From the NCBI RefSeq assembly GCF_017161425.1, contig NZ_CP071057.1:2233501-2297500 (forward strand): 64,000 bases of DNA, read 5' to 3'. The translations under genes were made by a program, and so were the position numbers. Source of the DNA: Marinicauda algicola. GTDB taxonomy: Bacteria > Pseudomonadota > Alphaproteobacteria > Caulobacterales > Maricaulaceae. Below are positions 26,527-36,350 of the stretch, piece by piece. Each line of letters opens with the position of its first letter. Position 1 is the stretch's first letter. The notes under the pieces are model-generated. The model was not told the origin of the DNA. It did no database searches and saw only the letters and a list, made by a program, of their open reading frames with translations.

Positions 26527-27366
26527 CTACTGCGCCCACCGGAAGGCCAGCACGCCATTGTCGAAGAAGGTCGGGATCGCGAACAGGCCGGCCTGCGGCG
26601 CGTAGCCCGGATCGGCCGAGTTGATGCCCATCAGGCGGGTGTCGGAGATCACGGTGACTTCGCCTTCGGCGTCGAGATGGAAGATGCGGCCCGGCCACTG
26701 GGTCAGCACGTAGCCGCCGCGCCCGTCCGGCACGAGGCCGTCCCCGCCGCCGAAGCCGTTGGCGACCTCGCTCGCCTCGCGCGTCTGCCAATCGATCGCC
26801 CAGAGCACGTCGCCGACCAGGGCGAGCAGGCGATCGTCCTCGGCCATCAGCCCGTTGAGCCCGCGCGCCAGCGGCTCGCCCTCCATCCAGACGGTCATCG
26901 CCCCGCCCTCGAGCGCATGGATCCGCCCGGTCCGGGAATCGGAGACGAGCACCGTGCCGTCCGGGCCGATCGTCACGTCGTTGAGGAATTGCGCGCCCTC
27001 CACGGCGTAGCGGGCGAGAACCTCGCCGGTCGCGAGATCGATCTCCACGAGATCGTTTATGTCGGAGACGTAGAGCCGGTCGCCGGTCGCGGCCATGCCC
27101 TTCGGCCCGTCGAGCCCCTCGGCAAAGCGCGAGGTCACGATGTCGCCCTCGAGCGAGAGCAGCGAGATGAAGCCGTCCCCGTCCTCGTCCAGCGGCACGC
27201 CCTCGTTGATGCTCGAGACCAGGAAGGCGTCCAGCCCGGGCACGTAGAGCACCGACTCCGGATTGGCGAAGCCGCCCGTCTTCCAGACCCGCTCGAAGCC
27301 GAAGACCTGAGCGGTGGCGGGTGCGGCGAGCGTCGCGGCGGCAGCAAGGGCGAGAAGGGTACGCAT
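26527..27366 (-). CDS. secreted beta-propeller protein (SMP-30/NHL-like)
   Basis: 279 residues with signal peptide (cleavage after ATAQ near residue 20). Blades are visible as repeated segments: GLDGPKGMAATGDRLYVSDIND, FLNDVTIGPDGTVLVSDSRTGR and RGLNGLMAEDDRLLALVG, with the repeated pattern of a Gly-rich turn plus VSD. The protein resembles SMP-30/gluconolactonase/LRE-like propellers. No clear gluconolactonase metal triad can be assigned, so enzyme activity is not claimed. A second secreted beta-propeller lies on the other side of ftsK. Confidence 0.75.
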   Translation of the reverse strand: MRTLLALAAAATLAAPATAQVFGFERVWKTGGFANPESVLYVPGLDAFLVSSINEGVPLDEDGDGFISLLSLEGDIVTSRFAEGLDGPKGMAATGDRLYVSDINDLVEIDLATGEVLARYAVEGAQFLNDVTIGPDGTVLVSDSRTGRIHALEGGAMTVWMEGEPLARGLNGLMAEDDRLLALVGDVLWAIDWQTREASEVANGFGGGDGLVPDGRGGYVLTQWPGRIFHLDAEGEVTVISDTRLMGINSADPGYAPQAGLFAIPTFFDNGVLAFRWAQ

Positions 27367-27474
27367 GGGGAGCCTCCCGGGTTGTCGATCGCCGCGAGGT
27401 TAGCGCCGGTGCCGGGCGAAGGGGCTCACGATCGTGTGAGCCGCGGTCTCTCGCCGGGCAGAGGGAGGGTTGTC

Positions 27475-29886
27475 CTAGACGTCCTCGCGCTCGGGCAGGA
27501 AGATCTCGCGCTTGCCGGCATGGTCGGAGGGCCCGATCATGCCCTCGTCCTCCATGCGCTCGATGAGGCTGGCGGCGCGGTTGTAGCCGATCTGCAGGCG
27601 GCGCTGGATATAGCTCGTCGAGGCCTTGCGGTCGCGCGCGACGACGGCGACGGCCTGGTCGAACAGATCGTCGCCCGAGCCGCCCTCCGAGCCGAAGAGA
27701 TCGCCGTCCCCGCCGTCCTCGTCGCTGTCCTGGGTGACCTCGTCGAGATAGTCCGGCGTGCCCTGCTTCTTGAGGAAGTTCGCGACCTCCTCCACCTCGC
27801 GGTCGGTGACGAAGGGGCCGTGCAGGCGGCGGATGCGCCCGCCCCCGGCCATGTAGAGAAGATCGCCCATGCCGAGCAGCTGCTCGGCGCCCTGCTCGCC
27901 GAGGATTGTGCGGCTGTCGATCTTGGAAGTGACCTGGTAGGAAATCCGCGTCGGGAAGTTCGCCTTGATCGTGCCGGTGATGACGTCGACGCTGGGGCGC
28001 TGGGTGGCCATGATGAGGTGGATCCCGGCCGCGCGCGCCATCTGGGCCAGGCGCTGGACCGCGCCCTCGATCTCCTTGCCGGCGACCATCATCAGGTCGG
28101 CCATCTCGTCGATCACCACGACGATATAGGGCATGTGGACCGGCTCGATGGTCTCGGTCTCGTAGACCGGTTCCCCGCTCTCCCGGTCGAAGCCGGTCTG
28201 CACGGTGCGCTCGAGCATCTCGCCGGCTTCGCGGGCCTTCCTGGCCTTGTCGTTGAAGCCGTCCATGTTGCGCACGCCGACCTTGGACATCTTCAGATAG
28301 CGCGACTCCATCTCGCGCACGGTCCATTTCAGCGCCGCGACGGCCTTCTTCGGGTCGGTCACGACCGGGGAAAGCAGGTGCGGGATGCCGTCATAGACCG
28401 ACAGCTCCAGCATCTTGGGGTCGATCATGATGAAGCGGCAGTCGGCCGGGGCGTGGCGGTAGAGCAGCGACAGGATCATGGCGTTGATCCCGACAGACTT
28501 GCCCGAGCCGGTGGTCCCGGCGATCAGCAGGTGCGGCATGCGCGCGAGATCGGCGAAGAAGGGCTCGCCCCCGATCGTCTCGCCCAGGGTGAGCGGCAGT
28601 TCGGCCTTGGCCTTCTCGAACCCGGTCGAGGACAGGAGCGCGCGCAGATAGACCGTCTCGCGGTGCTGGTTGGGCAGCTCGACGCCGATCGCGTTGCGGC
28701 CCGGCACGACCGCGACGCGACAGGCGACGGCCGCCATCGAGCGCGCGATGTCGTCGGCCAGGTTGATCACGCGGCTGGTCTTCACGCCGGGCGCGGGCTC
28801 GAGCTCGTACAGCGTCACCACCGGGCCGGGGCGGACCTGCGTGATCTCGCCCTTCACGCCGAAGTCGGACAGCACGGATTCCAGCAGTTCCGCGTTCTGC
28901 GCGAGCGCATCGGAATCGGCCATCTCGGCGCGCGGCTGGGCGGGCTTCAGGAGATCGAGCCGGGGCAGCCTGAAGCCTTCCGCCTCCGCGAAGGGCAGCG
29001 CGCCCTGGGCCTCGCGCGCCTCGCGGCCGGACGGCTTGGGCGCCTTCTTCGGCGCGACCTTGACGCTCGGCGCGATGCGGTCCGAGGGCGCGGGCGGCTC
29101 CTTGCGCGCCCTCGCCCGCTCGCGGCGCGACGGTCTCTCGCCCTTCAGGAAGGCCGGCGCGGTCTCGGCGCGTCCGTCGCGCACGGGTGCGGTGACGATC
29201 TCGCGCTCGTCGCGCCGCCAGGGACGCGGGATGCGCCCGGCGATCTGGTCGATCCAAACCCGGGCCGTCACCCAGGCGAGCTCCGCGCTGTCGCGCGCGC
29301 TCGCGAGATCGCGCGCGGTCAGGCCGAAGCAGAACACCGTGCCGAGCACTGCGGCGACGAGACCGATCGCCCCGGCGACGGCAAGGCTCGCCGGAACCGA
29401 GAGCGCGGCGAGCGCGCCGGCTGCGGCGAAGGCGAGCCGGTCGCCCCACACCCCGCCGAGCCCGGCCGCGAAGGGCCAGTTCAGCGGCATCGGCAGGGAG
29501 GACAGCGCCGCGGCGAAGCCCGACACCCCGATCACGGCGCACAGGATGCGGAACACGATCACCGTGCCCGGGCGTCCGCGCGGGCCGGCGACGACGAGGA
29601 TCAGCCCCCAGCCGGCCAGGATCAGGGCGAGCCCGAGTCCGGCCCAGCCGAAGCTCTGCAGCAGGAGATCGGCCGCGACGGCGCCCCGCGGCCCGGCGAG
29701 ATTTCTCACCGGCTCCCCGGAGGCGACATTGAGGCTCGGATCGAGCGGATGATGGCTGAGCGCGGCGACCAGCAGGAAGGCGCCGAGGCCGGTCATGGCA
29801 AGCCCCGTGGCGAGCGTGCGCAGGCGCGCGAACAAGCTCGCGCGCGGACGCTCGGGACTCGGGGCGGAGGCGGGACGCTGGCTCAT
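27475..29886 (-). CDS. ftsK: FtsK/SpoIIIE DNA translocase
   Basis: 803 residues. Four hydrophobic helices in the first ~190 residues anchor it at the division septum, followed by a Pro/Arg-rich linker and the motor domain. Motifs: Walker A AGTTGSGKSVGIN, Walker B VVVIDEMADLMM, MATQRPSVDVITGTIK. The C-terminal ~70 residues form the winged-helix gamma domain (ASTSYIQRRLQIGYNRAA), which reads KOPS-type sequences. A short acidic linker (DSDEDGGDGD) precedes gamma. It pumps chromosome termini across the closing septum and activates XerCD. Length is in the usual range for alphaproteobacteria. Two secreted beta-propeller genes flank it on the same strand. Confidence 0.95.
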   Translation of the reverse strand: MSQRPASAPSPERPRASLFARLRTLATGLAMTGLGAFLLVAALSHHPLDPSLNVASGEPVRNLAGPRGAVAADLLLQSFGWAGLGLALILAGWGLILVVAGPRGRPGTVIVFRILCAVIGVSGFAAALSSLPMPLNWPFAAGLGGVWGDRLAFAAAGALAALSVPASLAVAGAIGLVAAVLGTVFCFGLTARDLASARDSAELAWVTARVWIDQIAGRIPRPWRRDEREIVTAPVRDGRAETAPAFLKGERPSRRERARARKEPPAPSDRIAPSVKVAPKKAPKPSGREAREAQGALPFAEAEGFRLPRLDLLKPAQPRAEMADSDALAQNAELLESVLSDFGVKGEITQVRPGPVVTLYELEPAPGVKTSRVINLADDIARSMAAVACRVAVVPGRNAIGVELPNQHRETVYLRALLSSTGFEKAKAELPLTLGETIGGEPFFADLARMPHLLIAGTTGSGKSVGINAMILSLLYRHAPADCRFIMIDPKMLELSVYDGIPHLLSPVVTDPKKAVAALKWTVREMESRYLKMSKVGVRNMDGFNDKARKAREAGEMLERTVQTGFDRESGEPVYETETIEPVHMPYIVVVIDEMADLMMVAGKEIEGAVQRLAQMARAAGIHLIMATQRPSVDVITGTIKANFPTRISYQVTSKIDSRTILGEQGAEQLLGMGDLLYMAGGGRIRRLHGPFVTDREVEEVANFLKKQGTPDYLDEVTQDSDEDGGDGDLFGSEGGSGDDLFDQAVAVVARDRKASTSYIQRRLQIGYNRAASLIERMEDEGMIGPSDHAGKREIFLPEREDV

Positions 29887-29956
29887 CGCGAGAACACTGC
29901 GCGAAGAGTCTTCAAAGGTCGTAAATGCCCATTAACCCTGCAGCGGCCGGCGCAGC

Positions 29957-31243
29957 TCACTCCACCGGCCAGGTCAGCACGACGGCCGGCTCGCGCGCGG
30001 CCTCGGGTGCGGACCCGTCCTCGGGAAACAGCGCCCACTGGGCATTGGCGAGCAGGAAGGCGCGCCCGTCGGCGATTTGAAGGCTCGTCGGCTCGCCATG
30101 CGCGCCGAAAGCGGCATGGGAGGTCAGCACCGGCTCGGCGTCGGCGAGACGCCCCTCGCCATCGAGCGTGATGCGAAGGACACCCATCGGCGCCGCGCCG
30201 TTGCGCACGGCGTAGATCGCCCCGTCGGGGCCGACGGCCAGCGCGTCGAGCCCGACCAGGCTTTCCCCCGAGGCCGGCGTGCGCGCCAGGCGCGCTTCAC
30301 CCGTGCCGGGATCGATGCGCCACAGGCCGAGCGCGTAGTCCGCGACCCAGACCGAGCCGGCAGCCGCGACGACGCCCTGGAGCGAGGCGAAACGGGTATC
30401 CTCTGCGAGGATTTCCAGATCGGCGAGCGGGCCGGTCAGGCGATAGACGCGGTCCGCCCCGCTGTCGCCGACATAGACGATGCCGTCGCGCACGGTGAGG
30501 CCGGACAGCTGCCCGGCCCCCTCGATCTCGTGGCGCACCATGAGATCGCCGGTGACCAGGTCGAATGCGAGAAGCGCGGTATCGGGAGCCTCGCCCTCGC
30601 CGAGCGGCGTCTGGGGCACGGTGCCGGTCGTGGCGTAGAGCAGGCGATTGCGCGAATCCACGGCGAGCCCGAAGACCGAGCGGAGCCCGTCGCCCGCATC
30701 GGCGAAGAGGCGCGGCTCCTGGCTGCCGTGCTCGACCACCCAGATCGCCCGTTCCGCGACCCCGCCGAGAAACAGCCGCTCGGTCTCGATATCGATCTCC
30801 AGCGCCTCGATCAGCGCATCGGGAAGCGCGATCGTCGCGAGGCGTTCGGCCCCGCCCTTCGGCGCGCCATTGGCGGACAGGCGCGCGGCGACCGCCTCCA
30901 TCCGGTCCGGCGCGGCCGCGCGCAAGGCATCGAGCGCGTCCAGCGCGTCGAGGTCGAAGACCAGCCCGGCGCGTGCGATCGCTTCGAGCGCGGCGATCCG
31001 GCCCTCCGCGTCGCCGGCCATGCCGGCCAGGATCACGGCGTTGGACAGAAGGCCGGGCTGGCCGGGCTGCAGGGCGAGCGCGGCGGCATTGGTCCGCCTT
31101 GCCGCCTCGATATCCGCGTTTGCGGCCGCCGCACGCGTCTCCGCGCGCAGCAGGCGGGAGGTGTCGAGCGGGTCGAAGCCTTCCTGGGCGGAGGCGGCGG
31201 TCGTCGCGGCGAGGAGCGCGGTGGAGAGAAGAGCTCTGATCAT
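29957..31243 (-). CDS. secreted protein: TPR-like N-terminus plus beta-propeller
   Basis: 428 residues. Signal peptide (AASAQ cleavage near residue 20). An Ala-rich helical region (residues ~25-120: DIEAARRTNAAALALQ, AEGRIAALEAIARAG) looks like two or three TPR-type helical pairs. Residues ~140-428 form a propeller with repeated blade signatures (FGLAVDSRNRLLYATTG, LSGLTVRDGIVYVGDSG, VGLDALAVGPDGAIYAV). The ATG at 31243 was preferred over GTG at 31261 because it begins directly with the signal peptide. Paralogous in style to the beta-propeller at 26527, though the N-terminal helical domain is missing there. Confidence 0.7.
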   Translation of the reverse strand: MIRALLSTALLAATTAASAQEGFDPLDTSRLLRAETRAAAANADIEAARRTNAAALALQPGQPGLLSNAVILAGMAGDAEGRIAALEAIARAGLVFDLDALDALDALRAAAPDRMEAVAARLSANGAPKGGAERLATIALPDALIEALEIDIETERLFLGGVAERAIWVVEHGSQEPRLFADAGDGLRSVFGLAVDSRNRLLYATTGTVPQTPLGEGEAPDTALLAFDLVTGDLMVRHEIEGAGQLSGLTVRDGIVYVGDSGADRVYRLTGPLADLEILAEDTRFASLQGVVAAAGSVWVADYALGLWRIDPGTGEARLARTPASGESLVGLDALAVGPDGAIYAVRNGAAPMGVLRITLDGEGRLADAEPVLTSHAAFGAHGEPTSLQIADGRAFLLANAQWALFPEDGSAPEAAREPAVVLTWPVE

Positions 31244-31282
31244 GGCGGCAGAAAGCCACACGCACGCCGGGCCGGCAAGCGC

Positions 31283-33745
31283 TCAGGCCTTGCGGCCGCC
31301 CTTCAGCGCCAGCTCCGGGGCGGAGTGCTCGATGGCGGCGGTCACCGGAAGGTGGCAGGTCACGCGCGTGCCCTCGCCGGGCTCGCTTTCCAGCTCCACC
31401 CAGCCGCCGTGCAGGCGCACGATGTCGTTGACGAGGGCGAGGCCGAGCCCGGCCCCGCCGCCCTCGCCGCGCTCGAAGCGCTCGAAGATCTTCGCCTGGC
31501 GCTCCGGCGCGATGCCGCGCCCGTCGTCGGCGACCCACAGGCGCGCCTCGCTGCCCTCCACCTCGGCGCCGATCTCCACGGTGCCGCCGGCATCGACGTG
31601 ATCGATCGCGTTGGTGATGAGATTGTAGAGGACCTGCTTGATGCGGTTGGCATCGGCGCGGATCGCCCCGGCATCGCCCTCGGTCTCGAGCCTCAGCCTG
31701 ACCCCTTCGTGCTCGGCCCGGCTCGCGATCAGCTCGCTCGCCTCGCGGGTGAGCTCTCCGAGCCGCACGTCGCCGAGTTCGAGCTCGAGCTGGCCGGCAT
31801 CGATGGCGGCGATGTCGAGGATGTCGTCGATCAGCTTGGCAAGCTGGCTCGAGGCGGTCTGGATCGCACCCAGATGGCTCTGCTGGGCCTCGTTGAGCTC
31901 GCCGGCGAGCCCGGATGCGATGAGATCGGCATAGCCCCCGATCGTGGTGAGCGGGGTTCGCAGCTGGTAGGAGACGTGCTTGACGAACTCGGTCTTGATG
32001 CGCTCGGACGCCTCCAGTGCCTCGGCCTTGTCGCGCAGTGCCGCCTCGATGCGCCGGCTGTCGGTGATGTCGTCCCAGGCGATCAGGGTCGCCCCGTCGG
32101 GCAGCGGGCGTGACAGCCAGGTCAGCACCGTGCCGTCCGAGCGCCTGATCTCGCCGGTCGTGGCCTTGCGCGCATCCGGCCCGGGATCGGTGATGCGGGC
32201 CTTGAGCGCGCTCCAGGCTTCCGGATCGGGATGCAGCGGATGGCAGGCGTCGGCGACCTCCTCGAAGGGCGCGTTCTCCAGGGTTTCCGGATCGAGCTTC
32301 CAGACCCGCGCGAAGGCGGCGTTGGAGAGCTTCAGCCTGCCGTCCGACCCGAACACCGCGACCGCCTCGTTCAGCTTGTCGAGCGTGGCGCGCTGGACCT
32401 TGAGCAGCGTCTTGTACTGCGCCTGCAGGGTCAGCTGGTCGGTCATGTCCTCGAAAATGAAGAGCAGCCCGCCGGACGGGTGGCGCTGGCGCGCGACGCG
32501 CAGCGTGCGCCCGTCGGGCAGCGGCCAGAGCTCGTCCGGGGTCTCGGCGGTCGGCGGGTTCTCGTACTGTGAGAGTTCGGCTTCCTTCCAGGCGACATAG
32601 TCGGCCTGCTCGGGCAGGAGGCGCTTCTCGCGCAGCTGGTCGAGCAGCGCGCCGTGGGAGGGCCGCTCGTTGAGCGTCGCCTCCTCGAGACGGAAGAGCT
32701 GGGCGAAGGCGCGGTTGTAGAAGCTGAGCTTTCGCGACCGGTCGAAGATCGCCACCGCCTCGGCCATGTGGTCGAGGGTCTCGTCATGGGCCTCGGACAG
32801 GCGTTCCAGCTGGGCCTTGGCCTCCTCGCCCTCGGTGACGTCGAGCGCCAGGCCCGCGACCCCGCCGGACACGGGGAAGAGCGCGAGCTCCATCACCCGG
32901 CGCTGGGCGTGCAGGACCGCCGCCTTCACCGAGCGGCGCGGCTGCCCGGAGCGCAGCGCTTCGCGCGCCTGCTCCTTGATCGCGGCGTCGAGGAAGACCT
33001 GGCCGGACAGGACCGCCTGCGCGTTCTCCGCGCCGACCGCCTCGACATAGGCGGCATTCACCCATTCCAGTCGGCCCGCCGAACTCAGGCGGAAGGCCGG
33101 GTAGGGCGCGCGGCCCAGCATGTCCAGGAAGGCGAGCGGATCCTCGGAGACGACCCGGCGCGCCTCCTCCAGACGCCCGCGCGCGCCGGATTCCTCGAGG
33201 CCGCGGATCGTCGCGTCGGTGAGCCAGAGCACGAGCTGGGCCCCGGCCGCGCGCCCGTCGGCCTCGATGAACCGCCCGGACGGCCCGGCGATGGTCAACG
33301 AGAAGGCCTGGCCGGTTTCCATCAGCGCGGTCATGCGCTGGCGCAGCGTGGTGTCCTCGCCGCCCGCCGAGCGCGCCTCGAGATCGCCGAGCCCGTCGAG
33401 CAGGGCGGCGGCCGGATTGGCCCCGCCCGGGGCGCCGAGATCGGCGAACTTGAGCATGGCGGCCAGCGCGGTCGGCGAGCCATAGACCTTCGGGCGTGCC
33501 CACTCGGCGGCGGTCGGATCGGGCGGGGTCTCCCAGACGATGACGAGGCCGGGATGGGCGCCGAACACGCTGTCGGCCTGAGCCAGACGGTCCTCCAGCC
33601 AGGCGACGCGGCGGCGCCACTGGCCCTGGACGCGGCGCACGCCGGTCGTCAGCCGGAAGGCCCACAGCGCGGCGGCGACGGCAAACGCGACCGCGCCTGC
33701 CGTGACGATATAGGTGGCGAGCTGGACCGGCTCGGCGACCGCCAT
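31283..33745 (-). CDS. divL: DivL-type PAS sensor (pseudo)kinase
   Basis: 820 residues. One membrane anchor (residues ~10-30) precedes several PAS-type segments (about 200-300, 325-435, 455-560), a dimerisation helix and a HATPase domain. In the helix, the phospho-acceptor His of canonical VSHELRTPL is replaced by Tyr593 in VSYQLRTPL; this Tyr is the hallmark of Caulobacter DivL, the CckA-controlling tyrosine-bearing pseudokinase of asymmetric division. The ATP site looks intact: N box NLITNAIDH, G1 VADDGRGIA, G2 GAGLGLAL. From memory, divL lies near ahcY and chvGI in rhizobial relatives too, which supports the call. The ATG at 33745 has an AGGGAAAG ribosome site. Confidence 0.88.
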   Translation of the reverse strand: MAVAEPVQLATYIVTAGAVAFAVAAALWAFRLTTGVRRVQGQWRRRVAWLEDRLAQADSVFGAHPGLVIVWETPPDPTAAEWARPKVYGSPTALAAMLKFADLGAPGGANPAAALLDGLGDLEARSAGGEDTTLRQRMTALMETGQAFSLTIAGPSGRFIEADGRAAGAQLVLWLTDATIRGLEESGARGRLEEARRVVSEDPLAFLDMLGRAPYPAFRLSSAGRLEWVNAAYVEAVGAENAQAVLSGQVFLDAAIKEQAREALRSGQPRRSVKAAVLHAQRRVMELALFPVSGGVAGLALDVTEGEEAKAQLERLSEAHDETLDHMAEAVAIFDRSRKLSFYNRAFAQLFRLEEATLNERPSHGALLDQLREKRLLPEQADYVAWKEAELSQYENPPTAETPDELWPLPDGRTLRVARQRHPSGGLLFIFEDMTDQLTLQAQYKTLLKVQRATLDKLNEAVAVFGSDGRLKLSNAAFARVWKLDPETLENAPFEEVADACHPLHPDPEAWSALKARITDPGPDARKATTGEIRRSDGTVLTWLSRPLPDGATLIAWDDITDSRRIEAALRDKAEALEASERIKTEFVKHVSYQLRTPLTTIGGYADLIASGLAGELNEAQQSHLGAIQTASSQLAKLIDDILDIAAIDAGQLELELGDVRLGELTREASELIASRAEHEGVRLRLETEGDAGAIRADANRIKQVLYNLITNAIDHVDAGGTVEIGAEVEGSEARLWVADDGRGIAPERQAKIFERFERGEGGGAGLGLALVNDIVRLHGGWVELESEPGEGTRVTCHLPVTAAIEHSAPELALKGGRKA

Positions 33746-33883
33746 GGAGACTTTCCCTGTTCCGCCCCCGCCGCGCAGACGCGCCGCGGCCCGGATCGTG
33801 GCGCCGGGGCGCTTCCGATTCACGAATCAGAACTTTACCGGATGGTGAATCATCTGGCGACGGGGTAACGAACTCGCCTGCCG

Positions 33884-34300
33884 CTAGCGCGGATGGGGAT
33901 GGTCGTAGGCGTAGACGATGACATCCTCGCAGGCTGCCACCGGCCGGCCGTTCGTGACCCTGTCCAGGTCGAAACGCCAGTCCCGCACGGCGCGGCGGCT
34001 GGCTTGTCTCAGATGACGGTGATGGGAACGCGGTGCCCCGGAAAAGCCCAGAAACTCGAGATCGCGCACCCGCCCGTCCGCATCGACCCGGTATCGCACC
34101 TCGACCGCGGCCCGGTAGTCGTTGTCGCCGTGATAGGCCATGCGCCAGATCGCGGCAGGCAGTGCATGCGGGGCGAAATCGGCTGCCGAAGCCAGCCCGT
34201 CCTCGCGCGCCGTCTCGCAGGAGACCGGATCAGCGGCCGCGCCCGGCGCTGCTGCGGCGATGACGCAAGTGCCCGCCAGCGCTGTCACGAACCTCTTCAT
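33884..34300 (-). CDS. exported TonB C-terminal-like protein
   Basis: 138 residues with signal peptide (cleavage around AAADP at residue 20-24). The mature part carries the TonB C-terminal-like pattern: VEVRYRVDADGRVRDLEFL, then RQASRRAVRDWRFD, where a 'beta-G-x-V-x-D' strand pair is followed by a helix and W-x-F. It has two Cys that may pair. Not a full TonB: no N-terminal membrane anchor plus Pro-rich linker. A second TonB-type protein is encoded next to it at 34377, so the two may be a duplicate pair. Confidence 0.65.
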   Translation of the reverse strand: MKRFVTALAGTCVIAAAAPGAAADPVSCETAREDGLASAADFAPHALPAAIWRMAYHGDNDYRAAVEVRYRVDADGRVRDLEFLGFSGAPRSHHRHLRQASRRAVRDWRFDLDRVTNGRPVAACEDVIVYAYDHPHPR

Positions 34301-34376
34301 TCGACAACACTCCCATCCGAGCGGCGCCCTGTCGAGTGCCAATCTCCGCATAAGGCCGGCCGCAGGCCGCGCCGGG

Positions 34377-34820
34377 TCAGCGCACCGTCACCTCGCCCAT
34401 GCGGAATTCGAACAGGACGACACAGCCGGTCAGGTAGGCGCCCTGCGAGAGCGGGCGGAAGCGCCAGTCCTCGACGGCCTCCGCGGCCTCACGGTCGAAG
34501 CTGCCGCCGGGCACGCCGCGCGCGACGCGGACATTCGCCACATCGCCGCTCTCCTCCACGTCGAATTCGACGATCGACCAGCCCTGCAGGCCGCGGCTCC
34601 AGCCCCGGGCGGGATAGTCCGGCATCGGCGCGGCGACCGCCTGCAGCGGCTCGCCCCGGCACCCCTCGCCCGAGGCCGCTGCGCCGACATTGGGCGGATT
34701 GGGAAAGTCCGAGCGCGCGACGAACGGGCCGCGCTCGCGCGGATCGGCGAGCGGGTTGACGCTGTCGACCGCGGCGCAGGCGGAAAGCAGGAGCGGGGCG
34801 AAGAGGAAGAGCAAGCGCAT
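34377..34820 (-). CDS. lipoprotein with TonB C-terminal-like domain
   Basis: 147 residues. Lipoprotein signal peptide MRLLFLFAPLLLSAC (lipobox LSAC). The C-terminal half has the TonB-domain pattern: MPDYPARGWSRGLQGW, IVEFDVEESGDVANVRVARG, FDREAAEAVEDWRFRP. Such proteins may transmit energy to outer-membrane receptors or only share the fold. The Cys outside the lipobox (EGCRGEP and a late GCVV) could pair. ATG 34820 places the signal peptide at the start; an upstream start at 34856 adds 12 residues. Lies between the ahcY terminator and the other TonB-like gene. Confidence 0.7.
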   Translation of the reverse strand: MRLLFLFAPLLLSACAAVDSVNPLADPRERGPFVARSDFPNPPNVGAAASGEGCRGEPLQAVAAPMPDYPARGWSRGLQGWSIVEFDVEESGDVANVRVARGVPGGSFDREAAEAVEDWRFRPLSQGAYLTGCVVLFEFRMGEVTVR

Positions 34821-34874
34821 GGGGCCGAAACTGGCGCGGGACGGAGCGCCACGCAAGCGGTGTACGCCGAAACA

Positions 34875-34910
34875 AGAACCCCGCCGGCACGGAACCGGCG
34901 GGGTTTCCCG
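34875..34910 (-). terminator. intrinsic terminator after ahcY
   Basis: Perfect 11-base stem AACCCCGCCGG / CCGGCGGGGTT with a seven-base loop, followed on the - strand by TCTTGTTT. It lies 22 bases beyond the ahcY stop. Confidence 0.85.
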
Positions 34911-34931
34911 TTTCGCTTCGGAGCTTCGCTC

Positions 34932-36350
34932 CTAGTAGCGGTAGTGCTCGGCCTTGAACGGGCCCTTGGATTCGACGCCGATATAGTCGGACTGCTCCGG
35001 GGTCAGCTCGGTCAGCTTCGCGCCGAGCTTGGGCAGGTGCAGGGCGGCGACCTTCTCGTCCAGGTGCTTGGGCAGGATATAGACGTCGTTCTTGTACTGA
35101 TCGCCCTTGGTCCAGAGCTCGATCTGGGCGAGCACCTGGTTGGTGAAGGAGGAGCTCATCACGAAGCTCGGGTGACCGTTGGCGTTGCCGAGATTCACCA
35201 GGCGACCTTCGGACAGCAGGATGATCTTGTGGCCCTCGGGGAATTCCACGAGATCGACCTGCGGCTTCACGTTCGTCCACTGGAAGTTTCTGAGCGCCTC
35301 GACCTGAATCTCGTTGTCGAAATGGCCGATATTGCAGACGATCGCCATGTTCTTCATCGAGCGCATGTGGTCGACGGTGACGACGTCCTTGTTGCCGGTG
35401 GCGGTCACGACGATGTCCACCTCGCCGATCACGTCTTCCAGGCGCACAACGGCGAAGCCGTCCATGCAGGCCTGCAGGGCGCAGATCGGGTCGATCTCGG
35501 TGACCGAGACGCGGCAGCCGGCCTGGGCCAGGGATTCCGCCGAGCCCTTGCCGACGTCACCGTAGCCACACACCACGGCGGTCTTGCCGGCCATCATCAC
35601 GTCGGTGCCGCGACGGATCGCGTCCACCAGGCTCTCGCGGCAGCCATAGCGGTTGTCGAACTTCGACTTGGTAACGGAGTCGTTGACGTTGATCGCCGGG
35701 AAGGCGAGCTCGCCGCGCTTGGCCATCTGATAGAGGCGCATGACGCCGGTGGTGGTCTCTTCCGACACGCCCCTGATCGCGCCCTTGGCCTTGGCGAACC
35801 AGCCCGGCGAGGCCTTGATGCGGCGCCGGATCGTGTCGAACAGGAACTTCTCCTCCTCCGACTTCGGCTCGCCGAGCACGGAGGGGTCCTCCTCCGCACG
35901 GGTGCCGAGCTGGAGATACATGGTGGCGTCCCCGCCGTCGTCGAGGATCATGTTGGCGGTCTCGCCGTTCGGCCAGTGGAAGATGGCGTCGGCAAACTCC
36001 CAGTATTCCTTCAGCGTCTCGCCCTTGTAGGCGAAGACCGGGATCTTGCGCTCGGCGATCGCGGCGGCAGCGTGGTCCTGCGTGGAGAAGATGTTGCACG
36101 AGGCCCAGCGCACTTCGGCGCCGAGCTCGACCAGCGTCTCGATCAGCACCGCGGTCTGGATCGTCATGTGCAGCGAGCCGGCGATGCGCGCGCCCGCGAG
36201 CGGCTTCTTGCCCTTGTACTCGTCGCGCAGCGCCATCAGGCCCGGCATCTCGATCTCGGCCATCTCCATTTCGATGCGGCCCCACTTGGCCAGGGAGATG
36301 TCCTTGACGTAATTGTCGTTCTTCGACGCGGCGTCGTGCAGAAGGGTCAT
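34932..36350 (-). CDS. ahcY: adenosylhomocysteinase (S-adenosylhomocysteine hydrolase)
   Basis: 472 residues. Splits S-adenosylhomocysteine to adenosine and homocysteine, relieving product inhibition of methylases. Seen: [33 protein letters not shown], the NAD-binding [13 protein letters not shown] Rossmann motif and NIGHFDNEI, ending in the conserved [11 protein letters not shown]. The ~40-residue insertion ([19 protein letters not shown]) is typical of proteobacterial enzymes. No SAH riboswitch motif was found in the leader. A promoter candidate lies at 36422-36449. In related bacteria ahcY sits beside HPr and the ChvGI genes, as here. Confidence 0.96.
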   Translation of the reverse strand: MTLLHDAASKNDNYVKDISLAKWGRIEMEMAEIEMPGLMALRDEYKGKKPLAGARIAGSLHMTIQTAVLIETLVELGAEVRWASCNIFSTQDHAAAAIAERKIPVFAYKGETLKEYWEFADAIFHWPNGETANMILDDGGDATMYLQLGTRAEEDPSVLGEPKSEEEKFLFDTIRRRIKASPGWFAKAKGAIRGVSEETTTGVMRLYQMAKRGELAFPAINVNDSVTKSKFDNRYGCRESLVDAIRRGTDVMMAGKTAVVCGYGDVGKGSAESLAQAGCRVSVTEIDPICALQACMDGFAVVRLEDVIGEVDIVVTATGNKDVVTVDHMRSMKNMAIVCNIGHFDNEIQVEALRNFQWTNVKPQVDLVEFPEGHKIILLSEGRLVNLGNANGHPSFVMSSSFTNQVLAQIELWTKGDQYKNDVYILPKHLDEKVAALHLPKLGAKLTELTPEQSDYIGVESKGPFKAEHYRY

